Of a DNA stretch of 64,000 nt, positions 11,801-23,800 are shown in pieces. The stretch comes from Branchipolynoe longqiensis (lineage: Eukaryota; Annelida; Polychaeta; Phyllodocida; Polynoidae): the NCBI GenBank assembly GCA_030323885.1, contig CM059193.1:58796042-58860041 (forward strand), read 5' to 3'. Within the stretch, counting starts at the first letter, position 1, and every line of letters starts with the position of its first letter. The translations under genes and the position numbers were made by a program. The notes under the pieces are model-generated. The model was not told where the DNA came from. It worked only from the letters and a program-made list of their open reading frames with translations, and did no database searches.

Positions 11801-14800
11801 AACTATAAACCTCAAACAGGTCATTGTATGGCTTCCCCAAGGGGTGATCTTCCAGCCGAACAACCAATGTTACAATGGTAACTACTAATACTAAACGCAA
11901 TTCTTCATCGTGTCCTTCCACCACTTATCTCAAGGGATTTTCGAGCAGAGGTATGATCTTTATTTGTGGGACGTGCTCTCGGTGGTGGATGGTGGTAGCA
12001 GGATTTGCAATCAGATAGCTGATTCACAGGGCCATGATGTGGACGCTCCTGCTGTGTTGATAGAAAGCCCGGGCCTACACTTTTACCAACCCAAGGGATT
12101 TTTAACGTCCCACACTACGTAGACATGGTATGAGAGCAACCGGCCTTTGATGACGCTGTAAGTTATACACAGCGGTGGAAATACAAATTGGCAGAGGTGG
12201 GACATGGGGAATCGAACTGCCGACCCTCAGATCAGGCATCCGACCTAGAAAAAAGTCAGACACTCTAACCACCCCGCCACAGAGAACACCACCCTAATGC
12301 AATCAGCCCTAGTGACCCTTTTCAGCTGTTAAATTAACATAGGTTAGTGAATACACATCTGAATAAGTGTTCCAGGCACGTCAGTGGTGTGTAGTGGGGT
12401 TAGGTAGTCCCTTCCTGACTCCCATGCACTACTTTGTAATCTTGACATGCAACTAGCGAGTGTGGGCAGCACCATAAGACCAAGCGGGTCTTTGGGATTT
12501 GAGAGTTAAGGAGAAATCTTCAGCAGCAAGGAGATGGATGGCTTTCTATATTGGAGGTGAAGTCTACCTTCTAGAACAGTTATGATTGTTAAAGTAACAA
12601 AGCGGAGTATCAACATGGATTTGAAAAACGGCTGGTTACACAAACCATTCACCAGATTGTTCTGCGGTGAAGAAAGACCTGAGGCTCAACTTCACTATGT
12701 ATGCCCCATGAGAAATAAAACATGACTGAAGTATCGCAAACACTGGTAATGCAGTCATGAATATTCCGCGCCAGGACGAACACATCCTGACCGACCAATG
12801 ATGATGAATGTTGATTTGGCAATAGCATCAAACAACGCATGGCTACTAAAATTCATCATGTATTTTGCACCCTAGGAAAGGTTTGTGATGCTGCAACCAT
12901 TCGAAAATGTGCCGAATGTAACTTCGGAAGAAGACAGACAAGGGAGAAAATTGCAAACCGTGGCCAGAGGGGAATAATAACAAACGCATCAGCCTGATTT
13001 CCCTATCGAAGAGCCTCCTGCTTTGATATCATGCTGAGTCAACATAACAGTGGCGTGGCACTAGACTGGCTTGGCTTGACTTAGCTTGGCCTGGTGGTCG
13101 CATCATCTCCTACTTCAACTATGCGCTTCGAAGGTGCCTCGGAGAAATTCCTAAAGTTGCACTAGTCTGAACGGGTGCTTAAAAAATGGCGGCCTCCATA
13201 GCGTGCACTTCCCTGCTGCTCAATGCGAATGCACAACCAACTGTTCGTTTTCGCATCCTATTCAAAAAGCACGACATCTCCGAGTCGTCTCTGAGGCACA
13301 CATTGAACGCAAATTGACAAAAAAGATGTTGCAGACCCGTCAGAGTCGACGCTGAGGTGTACCCTGGAGGCGTCACTGGGATCGAGGCTGGGAGGACTAA
13401 CCTGGGCTCTGTGGGGGTGCGGGGTGGTGGGCGGAGTGCATCAACACTGCTGACCTCCCGGATTCCTCTTCCTCCAGGTCCGAGTCCACGCTCTCATCGC
13501 CAGACAGGCTCACCACGTCGTCGTGGTCGATCCGCAGGATCTGAGGCGCTCGCTCCAAGTCCAGCTGCTTCTGGCGCCTGCCACATGAACGGAATAGCTT
13601 CATAGTGTTGCTGCATTGGTTAACAATTTTTTTAATTTTCTTTTAATACATTTGTTGATTAAAGGCCCAAGTATCCCTTCGCAGGAGAAAGCTTTAAAGC
13701 CTTTGTGGAGCACGGCTTTGAAGTCTGTCAATAGTACAAGTTACGACAACCTAAAGTAAAACATTATAACAATCAACCTAAAGTATGTAGGTTATAACGA
13801 CCGACATAATTATATTGTTGGAGTTCGCAAAGTGGTCGCAAGCGTAGTGTGACTGGGGCATAATGCACCAACAACAACGACAACATTCTTGTGTTGTGGC
13901 AGTAAGGGGGGAGGGGGGTGGGCAGTGGTTGGAATGCTCACTCTTGGTGCGTTGTCTTCCACTCCTTCAGCTCCTCCAGTAGCTGCACCATGCTGCCCTC
14001 CGTCTCTTTGGGGGCCGGTGCTGGCGTCTCCCGATCTAAGGCCGTCGCGTGAGGGTTCTTTGCATGCTAGAAGAGCGACAGAAACCGGATGTGACGTAGT
14101 ACATTGGGCTGATCAAGTTTGGTTGGTTGTTGGAATTTAATATGTCACGTACTTTGAGCTGATCAAGAGTGGTTGGTTGTTGGAGTTTTACGTCCTGGCA
14201 ACATTCAAGGTCATATCAGGACACCATACCAATGTTTCCTATGCAACCCCCTTCCCCAAAACCAAGGGTTGAAAGTGGTCTCTTGCAAAAATAAGTAGAA
14301 ATCTATGGCGAGGTTATCTGTAAATAGTGTTGCTCCAATAATAGTATCCTTATCCTAGCAATTATTCCCTTACATTCTTCAATATCATTAGAAAAAAGAA
14401 ATCCGGGATGAAAGTGATCATGAAGGAAAAAATGGAAATAGTCATGGGCGATAATACAGTCACAATAAGGACAGTATAATATGCTTTCCAAGGACAGTTG
14501 TTGTTGTTGTTGGATGCAGTTTTATATCCTGGCAACATCTAAGGTCATATCAGTACGGGTACTGACTTGTGACAGCATGCACTCATGGTGACTTTATAGT
14601 GCTGCCCCACTGGGAGACCAGGCCGCCAGCACCATAACCTAATATCCCACTCAGGTCACATTATCCTGACACTGAGCCAACCAGTCCTTGCCCTATCCTA
14701 ATATGGCTGAGCGCCTGGCTAGGAAGCGACAAGTATCAATTTTTAAACCATTGGTTTGACGTGACCGGGGTTCATCTCCAATCCTACGATCTACCAAAAT

Positions 14801-17800
14801 GGGAGACGGATGCTCAACTCATTCAGTCATCCCATACCATCTGGTCTGCTGGTAGATCTGTGGCGGAGTGGTTAGAGTGTCTGTGGCGTTCTCTGTGGCT
14901 GAGTGGTTAGAGTGTCTGACTTTTTTCTAGGTCAGACTCCTAATCTGAGGGTCGGCGGTTCGATTCCCCATGCCCCCAGCTCTGCCAATTTGGATTTCCA
15001 CCGCTTTGTATAACTTACAGCGTCATCAAATGGCGGTTGCTCTCATACCATGTCAATGTGGTGAGGGAGGTTAAAGATCCCTTGGGTCGGTAAAAGTGTA
15101 GGCTCGGGCTTTCTATCGACCAGCAGTGGAGTGGGGAAGACCAGTTGACTGGGATTTCCCCAGCTTGGGACAACTAATGTACCAAAAAAAAATGAGAGAC
15201 AAATAAGTGTTCACACTTCCTGTATACCATTCGCTATATCGCTATAAAAAGATTCACCCCGTACTTATAGTAGGGGTCAATGACAACGTGGTCTAAATAC
15301 GGGCAAAAATAGATTTGGTATGGAACAGGAAGTGGAATCCCGGATTCCAGTATCAAATGGCTACTTATATCGTCACAGAGTTGGGTGAAATGGGAGAGAA
15401 TGCAAAAAGACAAGATGGCGACCATAGAATGCTGTCGATTTCACTTTTAAAGTCGATTAAACTACATCTTTTATTATATTTTTCTAATCAAAAGTAGTTG
15501 GAAAATATTAAGATATACGCAAAGAAATAATTTACTTCTTAAATTAAGAATTTATATGCCCATTTCATTTAACGAGCATGTAGATAATTTTCGCCAGCTT
15601 TTATATAGGGTTGTTCTTTACCCCTGCTCAGGCTACTGCAGTACTGGGTGAATCTTTTATCTAGTCTGATGGCTGCTGATGACGTCTGCGACACATACCT
15701 GGTCAAAGAGCCGACTGAGCTTCTCGGTGTGGGAGTCGGGTGTGAGTTGATGCCGTCGGCCCTTAAGGGCCTTGGATGGGTTTCCGCACACGATGGACCC
15801 CAATGTTAGACTGCTCACATCTTGATTGGTGGTGTCGAACTCCTCCACTTAAACCAACCAATTAATTAATATTTAGCTGTTTAGCATAAAATTGTTTCTA
15901 AATCTCGAAATTAGTCATGCCAAGCTCTCCTACTGAAAACAAGCAATTATATTAATTAATTAACATTTAGCTGTTTAAAGTAAAAGTGTTCCTGAATTTA
16001 AAAATTAGTCACATTAAGCTCTTCTCTACTGAACACAAGCAATTACTTACTTACTTAATTAATAAACATTTAGCTGCTTAAAGTAAAAGTGTTCCCGGAT
16101 TTCAAAATTAGTCACGTTAAGCTGTTCTACTGTAAAGAAGCAATTAATTAATTAACATTTAGTTGTTTAAAGTAAAAGTGTTCCTGAATTTTGAAATTAG
16201 TCACATCAAGCTCTTCTACTGAAAACAACCAATTAATTAACATTTCATTATTTAACGTAAGAGTGTTCCTGTAGTCAAGTCAAGCTCTTCTACTGAAAAC
16301 AACCAATTAATTAACATTAGTTATTTAACGTGAAAGTGTTCCTGTAGTCAAGTCAAGCTCTTCTACTGAAAACAACCAATTAATTAGTATTTAGTTATTT
16401 AATGTAAAAGTGTCCCTGTAGTCAAGTCAAGCTCTTCTACTGAAAACAAATAATTAATTAATATTTAGCTGTTTAACGTAAAAATGTTCCTGAATCTTGA
16501 AATTAGTCATATCAAGCTCTTCTACTGAAAACAAGTAACCGTAGCCTAGCATGAAAAAGTGGAACCCTAAACAAACAGCGCAAAGACAGTCAGTCTCTTT
16601 ACCGGGGCCTGCTCTGGAGCCGGGCCGGGCTGCGGTGCCCGGAGGTGTGCCGCTCGTCGTTCCGCGCATGCGCGACGAGCCCGGCCGGAACCAGCTGGAA
16701 GTGCCGGGCCGCTGCTGCTTGAGGGCCGAGGCTGGCCGGTACCCGGTGGCCGGATGCCCCGCCGAGCTGCCCGGAGCTTTCAGGAGGAAAACAAAAAGAT
16801 CAAGACTTGTGTCCAGTCTCCGCTTTGTCCACACTATGTTTAACTACCGGTCTCCTCTCTCCTGGATATGTCTAAAATGAATACTTCATGGGGAGGCCGG
16901 CCAGCTTTTTCATTTTCTACCACCTTACTCCGGCTCACCGACTGGTCACGACAGAGCGCAGGCACACCTCTCAAGAACAGCTCTTTGACTCAACTCTCCT
17001 CACTTCTCTTTCCTCATTCCTACCCATTCTATTTTTCTCTCCCCTGGGCTTAGTTCTCCTCCTGATCAAAGGCGTTGTTTGCTTGGGTAGGGCCCTTTTC
17101 CTTTTCATTGCTTCACGGTGCTCTTTTGCTGCGGACCCCGTCGTCTCCTTTCCTGCTTCTCCAACCCTTTGACACCTGGACTCAAGTGCTCTGACTGTGT
17201 TACACTGAAGTTTATACTTCATCCAAAATCGGACCGATTTATCGGTGCCGATTCAATGCTGCAGTTTTGCAGGCTGTAACCGAAAGGTTACAAACAACCC
17301 AAATTAGTCAGTCAGGAAGTTGGAGAGCTAATAACTATTACAGTGTTCATACCCATTTGGACATCAAATTCCAGGACCTTCTATCAATTTTCAGCACAAA
17401 ATTCCAGGATGTTTTAAAAACGTTTCAATTCAATTCAATACTTTATTTCAGACTCAGCATTATGGCAGTTACATAAAGTGGTCCATAGTGCATACATATA
17501 AAGATAAATGTGAATAATATACAAGTAATAGTATGAATACTACAATACAAACCATTATTAAAATGTTGGTCTACATACAGTTGTTTGTACGAATGCCTCC
17601 ATATGGCAGAGGTGAATCTGAGATCACTCTCTCCTATCTTCACAAGTCCCTGTATTATAGCATTTTCTGAATTGTCAAGTATAGTAATAAATTCCTGATA
17701 CCAGCCTGGAAGGCTGGGACATCAATATTAGCAAACAGCTGACTAGCACTGTTATACCTAGGTAGACCGAGTAATAACCTCATAATGTCATTATATGCTA

Positions 17801-20800
17801 CATTCAGTTTTCTAATGCTATACATTCTATAGTTCCAATATAGTTATCAATTAAACTACCCTGAAACATGGCCGTATTCATAGTCGATTGACTGTGTAAG
17901 ATGTGAAGTGTCAATAAGCATATAACAATAACAACAAACGTATAGATAGGTTTAATATAAAATCAAGAGGCACGATAACAAACCCCAACAAATCCATGAC
18001 TCGTCAGATGACTGATCAGAACCTTCAATTTCCGTGACTCTCATGGGAATTTTCTGAGAGTTGGCAACACTGTATTATTAGCGATATAGCGAATGGTAGA
18101 CAGGAAGTGTGAACACTTATTTGTCTCTGATTTTTTTTTTTTTGGTACATCAGTTGTCCCAAGCAGGGGAAATCCCAATGACAGACGACTGGTCTTCCCC
18201 ATGCCACTGCTGGTCGATAGAAAGCCCGAGCCTACACTTTTACCGACCCAAGGGATTTTTAACCTCCCACACTACATAGACATGGTATGAGAGCAACCGG
18301 CCTTTGATGACGCTGTAAGTTATACACAGCGGTGGAAATCCAAATTGGCAGAGCTGGGGGCAAGGGGAATCAAACCGCCGACCCTCAGATTAGGAGTCTG
18401 ACCTAGAAAAAATTCAGACACTCTATCCACTCCGCCACAGAGAACGCAAGCGAATGACGTCACGCACCCAAACTGCCAACTGGTTCCTCCGCGTGGCCTG
18501 CCAGCGTCCCGTCCTCCATTAGTTCCTCTATTAGCCGCCAGTCGTCGTCAAAGGCAGTCGTGGTGACCCGTGAGTGCGGCGACACCCCGATAAGCGGTTC
18601 CTCGTCCAGGTACTGCAGCTGGGGTATCCGCCTCTTGACAACAGAGCGGTAGTCATAGTCCAACTGGAAGGCACATTTACCTCTACAGGGAACATTTTGC
18701 CTTGTATCATCGCGTGAATCGGGAAACAAGTTATGTAGATCGCTAATCAATTTCCAAATTGATTAGCAATTGTTGCTAATCAAAATTTTCAAAACAAAAT
18801 GCTGCCCGTGTGTGCATACGTTACACAGGGAACATTTTGTTCGGTATTGTGTCGCGAATCACGATAGAAGTGACATAGCTCGCTAATCAATTTCCAAATT
18901 GATTAGCAATTGTTGCTAATCAAAATAGTCAAAACAAAATGCTGCCCGTGTGTGTATACGTTACACAGGGAACATTTTGTTTGGTATTGTGTCGTGAATC
19001 ACGATAGAAGTTACATAGATCGCTAATCAATTTCCAAATTGATTAGCAATTGTTGCGAATCAGAATTTTTAAAAACAAAATGCTGCCCGTGTGTGTATAT
19101 GTTACACAGGGAACATTTTGTTTGGTATTGTGTCATGAATCACGATACACATTATGTGGATCGCTAATCAATTTCCAAATTGATTAGCAATTGTTTGCTA
19201 ATCAAAATTTTCAAAACAAAATGCTCCCTGTGTGCATACCTTATACAGAGAATACTTTGTTCTGTATTGAGTCGCGAATTGCAATATAAGCTATGTAGAT
19301 CGCTAATCAATTTTCAAATTGATTAGCAAGTCTTTCTATTCAACATTTTCAAACAAAATGCTCCCTGCACTAGATAAAATATTCACCTCTACACAGAGTG
19401 GGGAGGGGTGAATGTAGATAAAAGATTCACCCGGTACTGCAGTAGCCTGAGTAGGGGTGAAGAACAAGTTGTTCTTAACAACCCTATATCAAAGCTGGCG
19501 AAAATTATCTACATGCTGGGTAAATGAAATGAGCAGATAAATTCTTAATTTAAGAAGCGAAATATATTCTTCACATATATCTTAATATTTACTCGATACT
19601 TTTGATTTGAAAAATATTTTTAAAAACATGGAGCTGAATTGACTTTAAAAGCAAAATCAACAGCAATCCGTGGTCACTATCTTGTCTTTTTGCATTCTCT
19701 CCCCTTTCACCAACTCTGTTCCGATATAATTAGCTATGAGATACTGGAATCAGCGATTCCACTTCCTGTTCCGCACTAAAGCTATTTCGTCCGTATTTAG
19801 ACTACGTTGTCACTCAGCCCTACTGCAAGTATGGGGTGAATCTTTTATCTAGGGTGAATGACAACGCAGTCTAAATATGAGCGAAAACTGCTTTCGTATG
19901 GAACAGGAAGTGGAATTCCTGGTTCTAGAATCCAATGTATCAGAAAAATGACAGAAACTCAAAACCATCTGACTATGCAACTTTAAAACAGTGTCATGTG
20001 ATATATGAGAGGTATGCACCTACCGATGCCTCCTCAGGAGTTGGCATTAAGCAGACGGGGTTCCCCTCCAGTGTAAGGTGCGTCAAACTGGGGCACAGCG
20101 CCAGGAATTCTATTTGGGATATATCGTCTATATTGTTTCTGAATACAAAAGAAAACCACAGCTATTAACTACCACAGCAAACATTGGGTGAGATTAGAGT
20201 GTTTGAGCTGTATGCTCAGGCCAAGTCAGAGACTCCACCATCAGGGCTAACCACATGTGGTGAGGATGCTCTGTTCAGTTTTGTCATGTACAATTATAAC
20301 TTATATGTTTGAATCTGCTGACGTTAGCTGGGTGTATCCTGAAATATGTGGTTTGACGTTAGCTGGGTGTATGTGGTTCATCTGGTATTGTTGTTAAGAC
20401 CTTGATTTTTGAATGATTGTATACTGCATTTTCATTGATTTCTTATGTATTTATTTTTTTACAAATTCAAATGCATTTTATTTTTTATTTTTTGGTGATG
20501 GGTGTATTTATGCTGCCCATAACGGTTAAGTCTAATGCCTTGTTTTCGCTGCTAGATAGTAATAGTCTTGTGACTTCCCTTCTTTTTTTTTATCACTTTC
20601 AGTTGTTGTGTAGCTAACTACTGCGGGCATTCTTTCTCTGTTTGTAAGCATTCTCCCACATCCCCCAAACCTCTGTGAGTTTGTTCGTTCTACATCAGAT
20701 AATTGTTTCATTACCAATAGTTAATTTCTCTGAATGTCTTCACCTTGCTGTGTTGGTGGTCATTAGGTTTTGATTTAAAGTTTAAAGTTTACCTTTTGTA

Positions 20801-23800
20801 TGTAAAACTTTGCTTGAATTATCAGTGTATTTTCTATTTATTTATCTAGCTTTCTTTTTTAATTCATTTTATTTGTTGTTGTCGTTAGTCTAGCAGTGCA
20901 TTTAGGTCTCTTTTGATTCATGTTTTATATGTTTCTATTGTCCCTGTACTTCTTTCTTCTACTCCCAGTGTATTCCATTCCTTGCCTTCATGTACTCAGT
21001 ACTCCTCTCATATGATCTGTTTTTGGCTCTGTTTCTTATCAGTCTGGGGCCATCACTACCTCTTGTTGCCCTTTTTGTTACCTGAACCCTCCCAGGCTTC
21101 CTTTTCTCCCTGAATGCTGCCATTTTGAGATGTGCTTTTCTCTTGTCATTTAGTGTGTTGACTCTTGCTTTCCTATGGAGATAATCAGTTGGGTGTCTAT
21201 GTTCCAACTTCAGACATATATACCTACACAAAAATCCATGGAACTTCTAATATTCTTAAACTTCTTTTAAGAAAATATATATTGTTTGTTAATATGAGTT
21301 AAAGCTGCACAATCGATTGAAAGCATCCACCTTTTGAAGCGTAAAAAGCTACCTAGATTTGATCTTAATATATATATATATATTTTTTTTTTTGGTAAAT
21401 ATTTTTATTCATCTGAATACATATTTTGTCAGCGCCGGGGCACTGGTCTTCCAGCCGTCGGAGTGGTCGCATTTCATCTGTACATAGTGGAAGTGGAATG
21501 TGTTGCATTGTGTGCAGCACAACCCATTCTGAACATAAAAGAAAGTGGGGGAGCAGCCTATGCTGCATAGTGTACAGCATATGTACTGAACATAGTGCAA
21601 GGTATCTATATGCATCAAGATAGAGTGTGCAGTAATGTACACTAGTGGTTAAATCATATGCTGTGTGTGTATATCAGTTAGATTTGGTTTTAATAACGGT
21701 TAGTCTTTAAATAGTGCCATGTTGTGCATGTATAGTGGTTTATATTGTGTGCATTGCTGGTTGAAGATGTAGTTATGTAGTGGTGGTAATGGGTCTAAAG
21801 ATGGGGTAGTGATTCTCGAGTCATTGAGTTATAATAGTTGTTTTGTCAAATGTGGATGGGGGGGGGGGGGGAGGGGTTCATGGGTAGTTCAAGTTAGATA
21901 CTGGTGCATTTGTTGGTTGGTTGGTTGTTGGAGTTTTACGTCATGGCAACATCTAAGGTCATATCAGAACGGGCACCAAATTGTGACAGTGTGCACTTAT
22001 GGTGACTTTATAGTGCTGCCCCACTGGGAGACCAGGCTGCCAGCACCATGACCTCATATCCAACTCAGTCACATTATCCTGACACTGAGCCAACCAGTCC
22101 TTGCCATATCCTAATAATACTGAGTGCCTGGCTAGGAAGCAACAAGTATCAATTTTATAAGTAATTGGCTTGACTCGATCAGGAACCGAACTCCCAATTC
22201 CCGCATGCAAGCTCTGCGTTCTACGGATTCGGCCACCGCGCCCTGTCCTAATATATTCAAGTTAGATACTGGCGCACTTGTTAAACATTAAATCTTGCAT
22301 ACAAGGAATACTAAATCAATATAATTTAACTTGTCACTGCTGAAATGTCCAGCATTTTGTTGTGCACATCAAAATTAATTTGGCATCTTTTCACTTCAAA
22401 TAATTCCAAAGTTAACCCTTTAAAATAAGTTACTTAAAATTAAAGTAAAATTCATTATAACGATTACCCTTTATATTTATCTAAAGTATATAGCAGAAAC
22501 TCAAAACCATCATAATATGCAACTTTGATTATATTTATTTAAAGAATATGGCAGAAACTCAAAAACCTCAGATAATACAAAACTTTAACTATATTTCTAT
22601 TTAGCTGATGTAATTGTAGTGGTCTGCACTGACCTCTCAGTCAAGTAACCACATAGACAGGTAGGCATGGGTAGTGTGTTGATATCAGGGATCCTAGGTG
22701 GTGTAATGGTTAGCATCCTGGCCCGGAATGCAAAGAGATGTGGGTTCGAGTCCCGGTCTAGGAACAATATTTCCCATTTTCATCACCCCCATGACACTGG
22801 TGCTGTGACCAGGATTTTATACAAGCAACGAGCTGTATGGTTGAACCTACCCTGGGTATGTATGTGTTAGTGCACTGACTACTGCGGTCATTAGACATCT
22901 ATACAAACCCTTCTACAGTTCTAGGTCCCGACCCCATTACTCAATCCTGGCTACTCGACTGACTACTGTAGTCATTAGAAATCCTTCAGTTCTAGGCACC
23001 CCCCATAACTCAATCCTGGCTACTCCACTTTTTTTTTTTTTTTAAATTGAGGCTGTATTTATACTGTCCATGGCATGTAAGCCCGGGAACCCAGGCTTGT
23101 TTTCAATGCTGGCCAGCTGTAGTGTTGGTGTTGTCTTACCAAGCAGTAGCTGCTGATAAGTTATTTGATTGTCTGCATTTCAGTAGCAGATAGTCTGTTG
23201 GACTACTGTAGTCATTAGAAATCCATACAAACCCTTCTAGGTACCCCTATAACTCAATCCTGGCTACTCCACTGACTACTGTAGTCATTAGAAATCCATA
23301 CAAACCCTTCTACAGTTCTAGGCACCCCCATAACTCAATCCTGGCTATTCCACTGACTACTGTAGTCATTAGAAATCCACACAAACCCTTCTACAGTTCT
23401 AGGTCCCCCTTCCCACATAACTCAATCCTCGATACTCCACTGACTACTGTAGTCATTAGAAATCCACACAAACCCTTCTACAGTTCTAGGTCCCCCCTCC
23501 CACATAACTCAATCCTCGATACTCCACTGACTACTGTAGTCATTAGAAATCCACACAAACCCTTCTACAGTTCTAGGTCCCCCCTCCCACATAACTCAAT
23601 CCTCGATACTCCACTGACTACTGTAGTCATTAGAAATCTACACAAACCCTCCCTCTACTCCACTAAATCCATACAAACCCTTCTAGGTCCAAGATGGTGA
23701 GGTTCTCCAACATGCTGCATGGACTGACGTCATTCACCTCATTGTACGCCAGGTAGAGCTCCTTAAGACAGGTCATGGAGGCGACTCCATCTATATCCTC

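Noticed and set aside
13402..13455. Donor GGGAG/GTCAGC at 13455 for LRRC56 exon 9
   Set aside because: Needs a phase that puts exon 10 in a less plausible frame with a different acceptor; the CCCAG/GTTAGT donor at 13402 fits both neighbours. Alternative use is not excluded.
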